Notes: generated by a model not told the origin, from the sequence alone. 64,000 nucleotides of DNA from Neoasaia chiangmaiensis (GCF_002005465.1 NZ_CP014691.1:1674001-1738000); one strand, 5' to 3'. Shown: positions 1-11,021, counted from the stretch's first letter. A program made the numbers and translations.

Positions 1-927
1 CATTGCCCGCAGCTTGGCTTCGCGCGGGGCCGCTGCATCCTTGCCGAGCACCCCGTTCCTGTAGCCGAGGTTCAGCAAATTCACGCCAAGCTGGGGCACG
101 TTCTGCTGCGCCGCGCGCTCCGCCATATCCATATAATCCGAAGGATCCTTTAGCGTGCCCGTCGTGGCGCGTAGGCGCAGCAGGTTCAGTTGCAGCGCTT
201 CGGGCAGTTTCGGATTGGCTGCGAGGTTGTGGATCAGCGCTGCCCAGTAATCCGGCTTCGAATAATATTTCGCGAGCAGCACGTAGGCATGCGTTTCGTT
301 GCCGGGGTCCTTGAGTTCACGATAACAGGTCGCCAGGAACTGCAGCTGGTTCTCTGTCGGGATCTGCCTGGCCTTGATCTCGGCATCGATCTGCTGCTGC
401 TGTGCGGCGGCGGCGTTCTTGTAGTCCTTCTGCATGTAATAGGACTGAACGAGCAGCGTCTGCATCTGCGGATTGGGACCGGCAGCCTTCAGATAGCGCT
501 GGATCGCCGGCACGGCGGCAGCATAGTTCTGCGCCTTGTAGGCCATGGAGGCCTGCGCCATCATCATCTGCTGCTTGGCGGCAGCCGGCGTCCGTGACGA
601 GCCGATCAGCACGTCATAGGCCTTGATGGCGGCCGCCGTATCACCCGACTGGGCCGCGACGGCGGCGCGCATCTGCGCGATGGTGTAAGTCTCGTAATCC
701 GTCTTCCCGCTTATCGCGTCAGCCGCGTTCACGTCGGCCATGGCCTTGGCATAATTCTTCGACGCCAGCGCGCTTTGCGCCTGCTGCAAAGGCTTGCCGA
801 CTTTGGCACTCAGTTCGTCCGCCGCGCGGGCGACGCCCGACACCGGAGAGATCGAGGGCATGACGGCACTGGCCGCAAGCAACGCGCCCGTGAATAGAGC
901 GGCGCGGTGATGACGGATCAATCGCAA
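1..927 (-). CDS. Tetratricopeptide-like periplasmic protein of the TonB/ExbBD cluster (3' end outside window)
   Basis: I translated the minus strand from 927 to the left edge and found one open frame with no stop, so the C-terminus is missing. The N-terminus is a basic stretch plus a hydrophobic segment ending near an A-R-A-A cleavage site, which indicates export. It is followed by alanine- and glutamine-rich helical repeats with the spacing of TPR-like motifs. No ATG fits the start. A TTG at 925-927 has a good ribosome binding site (GAAGGA, 7 bases upstream) that lies inside the end of the preceding exbD gene, so translation is probably coupled. Position directly after exbD matches TPR proteins that accompany TonB systems in alphaproteobacteria. 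The exact role in energising receptors is inferred from context only. Confidence 0.75.
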   Translation of the reverse strand, partial: MRLIRHHRAALFTGALLAASAVMPSISPVSGVARAADELSAKVGKPLQQAQSALASKNYAKAMADVNAADAISGKTDYETYTIAQMRAAVAAQSGDTAAAIKAYDVLIGSSRTPAAAKQQMMMAQASMAYKAQNYAAAVPAIQRYLKAAGPNPQMQTLLVQSYYMQKDYKNAAAAQQQQIDAEIKARQIPTENQLQFLATCYRELKDPGNETHAYVLLAKYYSKPDYWAALIHNLAANPKLPEALQLNLLRLRATTGTLKDPSDYMDMAERAAQQNVPQLGVNLLNLGYRNGVLGKDAAAPREAKLRAM

Positions 928-928
928 C

Positions 929-1363
929 TTACTGTCCTTCCATGAACTGGTCCTGGCCAACGATGCCCAGTTTCGTGATCCCGAGGCGCTGCGCATCCGC
1001 AAGGACATGCGCCACCGTCTTGTAGTCGGCCAGACGATTGGGATGAATATGCATCTCAGGCTGGTCGGCCTGGTTGGCCGCTTCGCTGAAATGCGCCTGC
1101 AGATCCTGTTCGGTCGTCATCGGCTCGCCATTCCACGAGATGGAATTATCGAAATCGATCGCGACAGTAACAACCTTGGGCTGCTCCGTGGACGGCGGCG
1201 GATTGCCCTGCGGCAGATCCAGCGCCACGGAATGCGTCTGCAGCGGAATCGTGATGATCAGCATGATCAGCAGCACGAGCATGACGTCGATCAACGGCGT
1301 CGTGTTGATATCGACGATACCTTCGTCTTCGTGCGTGCTGTCCGATCCGACGCTCATGGCCAT
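929..1363 (-). CDS. exbD: Biopolymer transport protein ExbD (second copy)
   Basis: This is a 144-residue ExbD/TolR family protein: a short cytoplasmic tail, one membrane helix at about residues 24-42, and a periplasmic domain. The motif N-T-T-P-L-I-D-V-M-L-V-L-L carries the conserved aspartate (Asp26), which in this family takes part in proton flow through the ExbB/ExbD motor. The start was placed at the ATG at 1363 because GGAG lies 9 bases before it; a TTG five codons upstream is also in frame. It follows another exbD, and the TPR gene begins two bases after its stop. Two adjacent exbD genes with one exbB suggests two motor rod variants or a mixed dimer, which is an inference. Confidence 0.93.
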   Translation of the reverse strand: MAMSVGSDSTHEDEGIVDINTTPLIDVMLVLLIMLIITIPLQTHSVALDLPQGNPPPSTEQPKVVTVAIDFDNSISWNGEPMTTEQDLQAHFSEAANQADQPEMHIHPNRLADYKTVAHVLADAQRLGITKLGIVGQDQFMEGQ

Positions 1364-1483
1364 GACGGCATTCTCCAAAAGGCGAATTCGCCGCGTTGCA
1401 TCGAACGACGGCTGTAAATCTGGGATCGCGTCGCCGGATCGATGATGACAACGATCCGGCTCGGCGTTCGGTTGCGCGCCCGA

Positions 1484-1912
1484 TCAGTCCGGAGCGTGCG
1501 GCTGCTCGGTGATGAAGTCGACATGATAGATGCCGGCTTCCTGACAGGTCGCCACGACACGGCCTACCGCCTCGTAGCGCGCCTTGGCGTCGCCACGAAT
1601 CTGGATTTGCGGCTGCGGCTTCATCACGGCGATCTTCTCGAGACGATCGAGCAGATCCTGATGACCACGCAGCGGCGCCTCGTTCCAGTAGGCCTGACCG
1701 TTCGCCGTCACAGCCAGCACGATGTTACCCGGCTTGGTCTGCGTCGGCTGGTTGGCGTCCTTGGGCAACTGCACCTTCACCGTATGCGTCGCCACGGGGA
1801 TGGTGATGAGGAAGATGATGAGCAGGACAAGCATGACGTCGACGAGTGGCGTCGTATTGATCGCCGATACAACTTCGTCTTCGTCGCCTCCTCCTCCGAC
1901 ATTCATGGCCAT
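1484..1912 (-). CDS. exbD: Biopolymer transport protein ExbD (first copy)
   Basis: A 142-residue ExbD family protein with a short acidic and glycine-rich cytoplasmic tail, one membrane helix, and the motif N-T-T-P-L-V-D-V-M-L-V-L-L with the conserved aspartate at residue 25. It starts two bases after the exbB stop, so the two are surely co-transcribed. It differs from the downstream exbD through most of the periplasmic part (residues 45-142) while keeping the membrane helix almost identical, which fits an old duplication. The pair would form the proton-driven motor that energises TonB-dependent receptors together with ExbB and TonB. Confidence 0.94.
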   Translation of the reverse strand: MAMNVGGGGDEDEVVSAINTTPLVDVMLVLLIIFLITIPVATHTVKVQLPKDANQPTQTKPGNIVLAVTANGQAYWNEAPLRGHQDLLDRLEKIAVMKPQPQIQIRGDAKARYEAVGRVVATCQEAGIYHVDFITEQPHAPD

Positions 1913-1914
1913 GA

Positions 1915-2976
1915 TCAGGCAACTCGCTCAGAAGTGGTGGTGGTGGTCGGCGTCGCCATGCGCCCCGTTTCCGGCGAAACGCCGTGACGGAAACCACCCA
2001 GCAAGACGGACTGGACGTCGGCCGCGAAGTTGCGGACGCGATCCATCGCACCCTTGTTGCGGCGGACGAGCAGGTTGTAGCCCAGCACGGCCGGAACGGC
2101 GGTGGCCAGACCGATAGCCGTCATGATCAGCGACTCACCAACCGGACCGGCAACCTTGTCGATCGACGCCTGGCCCGCGATGCCGATGGCCGTCAGTGCG
2201 TGATAGATACCCCACACCGTGCCGAACAGACCGACGAACGGCGAGGTCGAACCCACGGTGCCGAGGAAGGCCAGGCCGCCCTGCAGACGCGTGTTGATGG
2301 TGTCGACCGAACGCTGGATGGACATGGCCGTCCAGCTATGCAGGTCGATCGCATCGCGCATCGAACCTTCATGATGCTCGGCAGCAACAATACCCGTCTC
2401 GGCGACGTAGCGGAACGGCGAAGCCGGCTTCAGGGCGGCAGTGCCTTCCTGAACGGACCTCTTGGTCCAGAACTCGCGCGCCGCTTCCTTGGAGGAAGAG
2501 AACACCTTGGACTGCTCGAGGAACTTGGTGACCATGATGATCCACGTGCCAGCGGACATGATCACCATGATGATCAGAACGCCACGCGCAATCACGTCGC
2601 CATTGGCCCACAGGGCGCCCAGGCCATACGGGTTGCCCTGCGGCGCAGCCTCAGCCGGCGGAGCCGCGTCGGGAGCCGGCGTGGCGGGTGCGGCGGACGG
2701 TGCCGAACCGGCGTCGGCCGGCGGCGTCGACGGAGCAGCGGCACCGGCGTCCGGAGCCGGCGTGCCGGCAGCCGGCGGCGCGGAAGCATCCGGTGCCGCG
2801 GCAGGGGGCGCCGAAGCGTCGGGCGCGGGCGCGGCGGCCGGCGGCGGTGCGTTCGGGTCGGAACTGGGGGCCGCCTGCGCGAAGGCCGTGGCCGGCACGG
2901 CCACGCCCTGTGCGACGGCCAGCGTAACTGCCAGGGCCGGGGCGGCGAGAGCGGGAAGGCGGAACAGTCTCGTCAT
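1915..2976 (-). CDS. exbB: TonB-system energiser ExbB with N-terminal signal and Ala/Pro-rich extension
   Basis: This 353-residue MotA/TolQ/ExbB family proton channel begins with a cleavable-looking signal sequence, then an Ala/Pro/Asp-rich low-complexity stretch of about 90 residues. Three membrane helices typical of ExbB follow: one near residues 135-160 and two in the C-terminal half, with the conserved G-x-V-x-S-T-S-P-F-V-G-L-F-G-T-V-W-G segment. The extension makes it longer than Escherichia coli ExbB (about 244 residues), as seen in pseudomonad and acetobacterial types. I prefer the ATG at 2976; an ATG three codons upstream (2985) has its AGAGGA only one base away. It lies downstream of tonB and upstream of two exbD genes in the same operon. 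Confidence 0.93.
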   Translation of the reverse strand: MTRLFRLPALAAPALAVTLAVAQGVAVPATAFAQAAPSSDPNAPPPAAAPAPDASAPPAAAPDASAPPAAGTPAPDAGAAAPSTPPADAGSAPSAAPATPAPDAAPPAEAAPQGNPYGLGALWANGDVIARGVLIIMVIMSAGTWIIMVTKFLEQSKVFSSSKEAAREFWTKRSVQEGTAALKPASPFRYVAETGIVAAEHHEGSMRDAIDLHSWTAMSIQRSVDTINTRLQGGLAFLGTVGSTSPFVGLFGTVWGIYHALTAIGIAGQASIDKVAGPVGESLIMTAIGLATAVPAVLGYNLLVRRNKGAMDRVRNFAADVQSVLLGGFRHGVSPETGRMATPTTTTTSERVA

Positions 2977-3175
2977 AAACTCCATATCCTCTGAAAAGAG
3001 CCCGCAGCGAGGGACTCTGGCAGCACCGCCTCATGAACCTCCCGAGGCGGCCCGTTTCGTTAAGGGAAGGTACCGGACGCCCCGGCACTTCCTGTTGTGA
3101 GCGACGCGCCGACCGTGCCGGCCTGTCGCTCGGTTTTCCGTTCGGACCGCGCCGGAGACGCGGCCCTTCTCATCT

Positions 3176-3847
3176 TCAGTCGCCGTCGCCCAGCGTGAAG
3201 TTGATGTGAAGCGTGTGGTGGTGCTCGACCACGGCCTGACCGTTACGGACGGCGGGCTGGTAGCGAGCCTTGCGCAGGAACTCCATCGCCGCCTCGACGA
3301 AGGCGTGACCGCCCGACGAATTGGTGACTTCGCAGTTCGACGTGCGCCCATCGGTGCCGATATCGCAGGCGACCGTTACGCTACCCTCGCGGTTTTCCTC
3401 CAGCATCTCCTCCGGGAAGATCGGCTTCGCACCGTTGATCGGCGCAGCACCTGCGGAATGATCCGGAACCGGCGGACCCGGCGGTGCGGCCGGCGTCGGC
3501 GGAGACGGCTGCGAGGCAGTCGCCGGCGGCATCGGCGCCGGCGGCTTCTCGTGCGTCACCTGCTTGATGACGTGATGCTGCGGCGGCGGCTGGATCTGGA
3601 TCTTCGGCGGCGGAATATACGGCGGCGGCGGCGTCGTCATCTGCGGCGGTGGCGGCGGTGGCGGCGGCGGCGGCGGCTTCTTCGGCTCGGTGATGATCTG
3701 CGTCTTGATCGGCGGACGCAGATGCTGAACGATCGCCGATCCGAGCCCGTTGAGCAGGGCGTAGATCAAGGCAATGTGGAAGATCACCGCAATGGCGATG
3801 CCGACGATGTACTTCGTCGGGCTCCGCTGTTGCTCGGCGTAGTTCAT
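3176..3847 (-). CDS. tonB: Energy transducer TonB (first of two in the window)
   Basis: A 223-residue TonB family protein. Residues 13-32 form the membrane anchor, with a histidine (His24) in the place of the functionally important TonB anchor histidine. A periplasm-spanning segment follows with about eleven consecutive prolines and further Pro/Lys-rich repeats, then a C-terminal TonB domain of about 85 residues ending in a beta-rich region that binds receptor TonB boxes. The frame is open 55 codons further upstream, but the ATG at 3847 has GGAGG ten bases before it and begins right before the anchor helix. It heads the tonB-exbB-exbD-exbD-TPR gene run. Confidence 0.92.
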   Translation of the reverse strand: MNYAEQQRSPTKYIVGIAIAVIFHIALIYALLNGLGSAIVQHLRPPIKTQIITEPKKPPPPPPPPPPPQMTTPPPPYIPPPKIQIQPPPQHHVIKQVTHEKPPAPMPPATASQPSPPTPAAPPGPPVPDHSAGAAPINGAKPIFPEEMLEENREGSVTVACDIGTDGRTSNCEVTNSSGGHAFVEAAMEFLRKARYQPAVRNGQAVVEHHHTLHINFTLGDGD

Positions 3848-4191
3848 CGAATGAGACCCTCCAAACCTTCGTTCCTCGTTGTCTGACCCTGCTTCGGGAC
3901 AAGCGGGCGCCACCAGTATCGGCGCATAACCAAATCGTTTCACTTGGCGTTCGCTACGTCCCCGGCTCTTTCCGAGGCCGTCCCGAATACCGTTGCCATT
4001 CCCGTAAGGCATGGCACCTGTGCAATTTGGGCAAAACTATGATGCCGGTGTCAAGACGCTTTTATGTTGTAACAAAAAGCAACGCCGTAGAGCGGATCAC
4101 GCGGATAGCCATATGCGCTGCGAGTTCCATCAGAAACGTTCAAATCATTGTCTGCAAGCGGAATATTAATGAAACGTCGATTTTAGGTCAT
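3848..4191. other. Intergenic region upstream of tonB
   Basis: About 340 bases between the tonB start and the terminator behind prfB. No credible gene was seen; the open frames on either strand lack a ribosome binding site and family resemblance. The half nearest prfB is AT-richer than the surroundings, which fits a promoter region for the tonB cluster. A TTGACA hexamer occurs on the minus strand near 4050, but I could not pair it with a convincing -10 hexamer. No Fur-box-like palindrome was obvious by eye. Confidence 0.5.
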
Positions 4192-4218
4192 AAAAAAAGC
4201 CCGGCACGCGGCCGGGCT
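4192..4218 (-). terminator. Rho-independent terminator behind prfB
   Basis: On the minus strand an 8-bp perfect GC-rich stem (4211-4218 with 4198-4205) and a 5-base loop are followed directly by seven T residues (4198-4192). It lies 18 bases after the prfB stop codon and would end the penicillin-binding protein/prfB transcript. Confidence 0.93.
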
Positions 4219-4235
4219 CGACGTCTGTTGTTATT

Positions 4236-5367
4236 TTATTGCGCGGACGCACTGGCATCGGACCGTGTCGCACCCACGCGCTGTGCCAACGATGCCGACA
4301 TGAAATCATCCAGCGAGCCATCGAGCACCGCGTCCGGGTTACCCTTTTCAACGCCGGTGCGCAGATCCTTCACCAGCTGATAGGGCGCCAGCACGTAGGA
4401 ACGGATCTGATGACCCCAGCCGATGTCGGTCTTGGCGGCCTCCGTCGCGGCGGCAGCGGCTTCACGCTTCTGCAACTCCGCTTCGTAGAGACGCGCCTTG
4501 AGCATCTGCATGGCCGTGGCCCGGTTGCGGTGCTGGGACCGATCCGTCTGGCAGGCCACGATAATGCCGGTCGGCATATGCGTGATGCGAATCGCCGAAT
4601 CGGTCTTGTTGACGTGCTGACCGCCCGCGCCGGATGCCCGGAACGTATCGACCTTCAGGTCCCCGTCGTTGATCTCGATCTCGATCGTGTCGTCCACCAC
4701 CGGATAGACCCATACGGACGCAAAGGACGTCTGCCGACGCGCCGCGGCATCGAACGGCGAGATGCGCACCAGTCGATGCACCCCGGCTTCCGTCTTCAGC
4801 CAGCCATAGGCATTGGGCCCCGAGACGAGCAGCGTCGCGGATTTGATGCCCGCCTGCTCGCCTTCGCTGCTTTCCATCATCGTGACCTTGTAGCCGCGAC
4901 GCTCCGACCAGCGGGTGTACATCCGCAGCAGCATTTCCGCCCAGTCCTGGGCTTCCGTGCCGCCCGCGCCAGAATTGACTTCCAGATAGCAGTCGTTGCT
5001 GTCCGCCTCGCCCGACAGCAGGCTCTCGATCTGGCGCGCATGCGCCTGTTCGGCGAGCTTGCGCAGGGTCGACACGGCCTCGTTGACCGTGTCCTGGTCG
5101 TCTTCCGCTTCCGCCAGTTCGGCGAGTTCGAGCATATCACGCGCATCGCGCTCGATCTGCTCGACGCCTTCCACCTGATTGGCCAGCATCGTGCGCTCAC
5201 GCATCAGCTTCTGCGCGGCGTCGGCATCGTTCCAAAGCTCGGGGTCTTCGGCGCGGTGGTTCAGTTCCGCAAGACGGGTCTGTGCGACATCCCAGTCAAA
5301 GATGCCTCCTCAGCAGCGCGACGGACTGCTTGATCTGCTCGGATAGGGCCTCGGTTTCGGCCGACAT
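4236..5367 (-). CDS. prfB: Peptide chain release factor 2, with programmed +1 frameshift
   Basis: RF2 recognises UGA and UAA stop codons and triggers peptide release. The gene is in two frames. Codons 1-23 run from the ATG at 5367 to a CTT followed by an in-frame TGA (5298-5296); the ribosome must skip one base (5298) and continue from GAC at 5297, giving about 376 residues. The tripeptide S-P-F, which gives RF2 its stop-codon specificity, and the catalytic G-G-Q motif (in G-A-G-G-Q-H-V-N-K) are both present in the second frame. GAGGAG lies just before the start. It is 30 bases downstream of the penicillin-binding protein gene and likely shares its transcript. A gene finder that ignores the shift would begin at 5204 and lose the N-terminus. 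Confidence 0.96.
5295..5310 (-). promoter_or_regulatory. RF2 programmed frameshift site
   Basis: On the minus strand an internal Shine-Dalgarno hexamer AGGAGG (5310-5305), one codon (CAT), and the slippery stop CTT-TGA-C (5301-5295) form the classic RF2 autoregulatory +1 frameshift signal. When RF2 is scarce, slow termination at UGA lets the ribosome slip and make more RF2. The Shine-Dalgarno is three bases before CTT, the known spacing. Confidence 0.96.
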
Positions 5368-5397
5368 GAAGAACTCTCCTCGAATAAGGGCTGCGGC

Positions 5398-8199
5398 TTA
5401 GTACAGGCCGCCCACGCCGATGTCACCCGTCTGCGCCGGTTGTTGCGCAGGCTGACCACTCTGGGCCACCGGGCCGCCATTCCCGGCGGCATTGCCTGTC
5501 GCCGCTCCATTTGGGGCCTGGCCCGGGCTGGGCAAGCCCTGCGCGGGCGCATCGGCCATATCCGTCTCCGAATCGGACACGTTCTCGGCACCGGTATCGG
5601 CGGCGGTGAGCGCCTCCGTGCCGGCGCCGAAGCCATGCAGCGCCACGCTCATGCCGGGCACCTGCCCGTTTTTGAACGCGTCCACGGCCATCAGGCGGCC
5701 GGTGTCGTAGCGCGCCAGAACGATGTCATCCGGCGCACGGAACGACAGGCGGGGACGCGATGCGAGCGCGACCTTCATCATCCTGTTCCAGATCGGACCG
5801 GCGATGCGACCGCCGTCCTCGTTCTTTCCCAGCGATTGCGGCGAATCGAACCCAACCCAGACCACGGTTACGATATCGGGCGAGAAGCCGGCGAACCACG
5901 CGTCATGGAAGTCCTGACTGGTGCCGGTCTTGCCCGCGATGTCCCGGTCGATCCCCACGCCAGCCAATGTGCCGGTGCCGCGCTTGATGACATCCTGCAT
6001 CATCGTGACGATCTGGAACGCACTGTCCTCGCTGGCGATTCGCGGCCGCTGGTCGTCCACGACCGGCACTTCCAGGCTGCCGGGCGGTGGCGTGGCCGGC
6101 GCGGAGACGCCAACCGTCGGATTCGCAGGTGGGGTCGCCGACGGGTCGGCAGGCGGCGCATTGGGGTCGGCGGGCGTCGCATCGGGTGGTGGCGGGGGCG
6201 CCTGCATCATCGTGCCCAGCTTGAGGCCCGGCGGCTTCCAGATCACGTTGCCGTCACGATCCTGCACCGTATCGATCAGGGACGGCGGCACGATATGCCC
6301 GCCGGACGCAATGGAGGCATAGGCGGCGGTTTCCCGCAGGACCGTCGTTTCCACGGCACCCAGCGCGGCGGGCAGCACGTGGGGCATCTCCGCCACCAGC
6401 CCGGCCTTGATCGCCATGTCGGCGACCGATTTCATCCCCAGATGCGCGGCAAGGCGGATGGTGACGAGGTTGCGGCTCTCGCGCAGCGCGTCATGCAGCG
6501 TCGTCGGGCCCCAGTTGTCTTTCTCGTAGTTCTGCGGATGCCAGTCGCCATAAGACACCGGCGCATCCTCGAATTTCTCCGACGGCGGGACGCCCTGCTC
6601 CATCGCGTCCAGATAGACGAACGGCTTGAAGGAAGAGCCGGGCTGGCGAAGCGCCTGCGTCGCACGGTTGAACTGCGATTCGCGAAACGACCACCCGCCG
6701 ACCATGGCAAGCACCCGGCCGGTCCGCACGTCCATCGTCACCAGCGCGCCTTCGACCTTCGGCACCTGACGCAATGCCACCCCGCCTTCCGCCTGCGGCT
6801 CGATCATCACCACGTCGCCGACATGGGACGAACGATAGACGTGCATCCACGCCTGATCCTTGCCCGCCAGGGTCGCGGTATGCGGCGCACCATCCTCGAT
6901 CCAGCCGACACGGCCGGTCGCGGAGGACAGCGTGACCGCCAGCCGCCAGCGGTCCAGCATGCCCGGCGGCGGTTTCACGGCTTTCAGCGCCGCGACCCAT
7001 TCGTCCTCGCTCGCCTTGCTGGAGAGCGTGATGCGCGTGACGGCGCCGCGCCAGCCGCCATGGCTGTGATCGTACGTCATCAACCCGTCGCGCAGGATCT
7101 GCGTGGCGTTGTTCTGCAGATCGGGATCGAGACTCGTATGCACGTCCAGACCGCCCTGCATGGCGCGGTCCTCACCGTATTGCGCGACGAGCTGTCGCCG
7201 AACCTCCGAGCCGAACCATTCGGAATTCGGCAGCGGCCCGAAACGTGGCGCGCCATGCGGGATCAGCGGTTCCTGCTGCCCGGCATCCGCATCCGCGCGG
7301 CTGATCGCGCCGATCTCCGCCATGCGCCCCAGAACCCAGTTGCGATGGCGCGTTGCGGCATCCGGGTGGCGATAGGGATTGTAGTTACTGGGCGATTTGG
7401 GCAGCGCGCCCAGGAAGGCGGCCTCAGCGTTGGTCAGCTGGTCGAGATGCTTGTTGAAGTAGGTCTGCGCCGCCGCGGCGACGCCATAGGCGCCTTCGCC
7501 CAGATAGATGCCGTTCAGATAGATTTCGAGGATCTTGTCCTTCGGCAGCGTCTGCTCGATCCGCACCGCCAGCAGCGCTTCCTGTATCTTGCGCTGCATG
7601 GTCAGCGAGTTGTTGTCGAGCACCATGTTGCGCGCGACCTGCTGGGTGATCGTCGATGCGCCGATCGGCCGACGCCCTTCCGGACGGTTGAGGTTGGTGA
7701 TCTCCGCGCGCACGATGGCCAGCGGATCGACGCCGCCATGCGTGTAGAAATGCTGATCCTCCGCCGCGATGAAAGCGTTCTTCACCCGATTGGGGATGGC
7801 CGTGATCGGCACGTAGATGCGCCGCTCCGCCGCCAGTTCGGCCATCAGCCTGTCATCGCCGGTATAGATGCGGCTGACGGTCGGCGGCTGGTAATGGCGC
7901 AGGCTGTCCACGCTCGGCAGGGAGGCCGCCATCTCCTCGTATTGATGCCAGACGAACAGCCCGGCGCCGGTAACGCCCAGAATACCGATGGCCGCGACGA
8001 TCGCGAGCGCCTGACGCACGCGCCGGAACCTCGGTCCCCGTGGCGGGTCGCCGTTGGGCGGGGCCGCCCGGCGACCGCCCGGCCGCGGCGGGTTGCCGCG
8101 CCCACCGCGACCGGCACCGAAAATTTCCCGCCGCCACATGGCAGGGCCGACACCGACGGAGACGAGCGCCGAGGAAGCAAGAGACGAAGAGCGGATCAT
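5398..8199 (-). CDS. mrcA: Class A penicillin-binding protein 1A (transglycosylase/transpeptidase)
   Basis: A 933-residue bifunctional peptidoglycan synthase anchored in the inner membrane. A basic Gly/Pro/Arg-rich cytoplasmic tail (residues 1-60) precedes one membrane helix at about 63-85. The GT51 glycosyltransferase domain follows, with E-D-Q-H-F-Y-x-H-x-G-V-D (catalytic glutamate) and the G-A-S-T-I-T-Q-Q-V-A-R-N segment. The transpeptidase domain has S-S-F-K (nucleophile serine and lysine), S-R-N, and K-T-G-T. The C-terminal tail and a segment of about 45 residues between S-x-N and K-T-G are rich in Pro, Ala and Gly. The start at 8199 has AGAGG 7 bases upstream. It lies upstream of prfB. 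Confidence 0.95.
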   Translation of the reverse strand: MIRSSSLASSALVSVGVGPAMWRREIFGAGRGGRGNPPRPGGRRAAPPNGDPPRGPRFRRVRQALAIVAAIGILGVTGAGLFVWHQYEEMAASLPSVDSLRHYQPPTVSRIYTGDDRLMAELAAERRIYVPITAIPNRVKNAFIAAEDQHFYTHGGVDPLAIVRAEITNLNRPEGRRPIGASTITQQVARNMVLDNNSLTMQRKIQEALLAVRIEQTLPKDKILEIYLNGIYLGEGAYGVAAAAQTYFNKHLDQLTNAEAAFLGALPKSPSNYNPYRHPDAATRHRNWVLGRMAEIGAISRADADAGQQEPLIPHGAPRFGPLPNSEWFGSEVRRQLVAQYGEDRAMQGGLDVHTSLDPDLQNNATQILRDGLMTYDHSHGGWRGAVTRITLSSKASEDEWVAALKAVKPPPGMLDRWRLAVTLSSATGRVGWIEDGAPHTATLAGKDQAWMHVYRSSHVGDVVMIEPQAEGGVALRQVPKVEGALVTMDVRTGRVLAMVGGWSFRESQFNRATQALRQPGSSFKPFVYLDAMEQGVPPSEKFEDAPVSYGDWHPQNYEKDNWGPTTLHDALRESRNLVTIRLAAHLGMKSVADMAIKAGLVAEMPHVLPAALGAVETTVLRETAAYASIASGGHIVPPSLIDTVQDRDGNVIWKPPGLKLGTMMQAPPPPPDATPADPNAPPADPSATPPANPTVGVSAPATPPPGSLEVPVVDDQRPRIASEDSAFQIVTMMQDVIKRGTGTLAGVGIDRDIAGKTGTSQDFHDAWFAGFSPDIVTVVWVGFDSPQSLGKNEDGGRIAGPIWNRMMKVALASRPRLSFRAPDDIVLARYDTGRLMAVDAFKNGQVPGMSVALHGFGAGTEALTAADTGAENVSDSETDMADAPAQGLPSPGQAPNGAATGNAAGNGGPVAQSGQPAQQPAQTGDIGVGGLY

Positions 8200-8261
8200 G
8201 CCTCGACCTCTAGCATCGCGCGGGCCGTTCGTCGCCTCCTCCTTTTATGTCAATATCCGGG

Positions 8262-8287
8262 CATGACGCGCTGGTTCGCGCGTCATG
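8262..8287 (-). terminator. Perfect 10-bp stem-loop between aldo/keto reductase and PBP1A genes
   Basis: Positions 8262-8271 pair perfectly with 8278-8287 across a 6-base loop. It sits 14 bases after the stop of the aldo/keto reductase gene on the minus strand. There is no T-run after it, so it is a possible terminator or 3' stabilising hairpin rather than a proven one. Confidence 0.5.
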
Positions 8288-8301
8288 GACATTGCGGACG
8301 A

Positions 8302-9183
8302 CTACTGGCTTTTCTTCCAGGCGTCGCGGCCCTGCGTGTCGAGCGTTTTCATCTCGTCGTCCGAAAGCTCGATATCGACGGCGCGAACATTCTCCTCCAG
8401 ATGATCGGCACTGCCCGTGCCGGGGATCGGCAGGATGACGGGCGAGCGCTTCAGCAGCCATGCGAGTGCGATCTGTCCCGGATCGGCGTTGCGGTCCCTG
8501 GCGATCTTGTCCAGATCGGTGCCCGGTCTGGCAAGGTCGCCCGCCGCCAGCGGCGCCCAGGGGATGAAGCCGATGCCGTTTTTGGTGCAATAGTCCAGCA
8601 CGTCCTCGGATTTGCGATCGACCAGATTGAAGCGGTTCTGCGTCGTCGTCACCTTGAAGAACTGACTGGCCTTCTCGATCGTCGGGATATCGACTTCGGA
8701 GAGACCGACATGGCGGATCAGCCCTTCCTGCTGCATCCTGGCGATCGCCTCGAACTGCTTTTCCGCCGGACAATCGGGGCCGACGCGATGAAGCTGCCAC
8801 AGATCGATCCGCTTGATGCCAAGGCGGCGCAGGGACATCAGCACGCATTGCCGCAGATAATCCGGATTGCCGACCGGCCGCCAGATATCGGGGCCATGGC
8901 GGGTCAGACCGCCCTTCGTGGCAATGACGAGGTTATCGTAGGGGGACAATGCCTCGCGGATCAGATCCTCGGACACGAACGGACCGTAAGAATCCGCCGT
9001 GTCGATCAGGTCGATGCCCAGCTCCCGCGTGCGTTTGAGCGTGGCGATGGCTTTCGCGCGGTCGGGCGGCTCGCCCCATACTCCCTTGCCGGTGATGCGC
9101 ATCGCGCCGAAACCCAGCCGCACGACCTCGAGATCGCCGCCGATTTTGAACGTGCCTGATTTTCTGGCGTCAGGTGTGGACAT
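8302..9183 (-). CDS. Aldo/keto reductase
   Basis: A 293-residue NAD(P)H-dependent oxidoreductase with the (beta/alpha)8 aldo/keto reductase fold. The catalytic tetrad is visible: Asp61 and Tyr66 in D-T-A-D-S-Y-G, Lys90 in A-T-K-G-G, and His132 in W-Q-L-H-R. The pattern, including L-G-F-G-A-M near the N-terminus, resembles bacterial proteins related to YajO/pyridoxal reductase type enzymes; the physiological substrate cannot be told. GGAG stands 8 bases before the ATG at 9183. It is divergent from phosphoglucomutase, with 191 bases between the starts. Confidence 0.88.
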   Translation of the reverse strand: MSTPDARKSGTFKIGGDLEVVRLGFGAMRITGKGVWGEPPDRAKAIATLKRTRELGIDLIDTADSYGPFVSEDLIREALSPYDNLVIATKGGLTRHGPDIWRPVGNPDYLRQCVLMSLRRLGIKRIDLWQLHRVGPDCPAEKQFEAIARMQQEGLIRHVGLSEVDIPTIEKASQFFKVTTTQNRFNLVDRKSEDVLDYCTKNGIGFIPWAPLAAGDLARPGTDLDKIARDRNADPGQIALAWLLKRSPVILPIPGTGSADHLEENVRAVDIELSDDEMKTLDTQGRDAWKKSQ

Positions 9184-9374
9184 GTTGCCGTCTCCTGGAT
9201 GGTTTCGACGGCCTTAACGCGATGGCGGCGCATGTCGTTCGACTGGATTCGAAGTCATCCATGGCCGCCCCTGCACTGGACGTCACGGCGAAGACGATGT
9301 TCTGTTGATCTCATGACGCGATGCCGCGTTGCAGTTCGACACTCTCGTTGAGACTACCAAGGAACCCCGAACCC

Positions 9375-11017
<1,643 letters not shown>

Positions 11018-11021
<4 letters not shown>

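Noticed and set aside
3570-3680. GGC/GGT-rich repeat in the tonB region as a possible DNA repeat element
   Set aside because: It encodes the proline-rich periplasmic spacer of TonB, so it is a protein-level repeat.
5440-9159. 1239-codon open frame on the plus strand opposite the penicillin-binding protein gene
   Set aside because: Shadow of a GC-rich gene with strong third-position bias; Arg/His/Gly-rich without family resemblance, while the opposite strand has full catalytic motifs.
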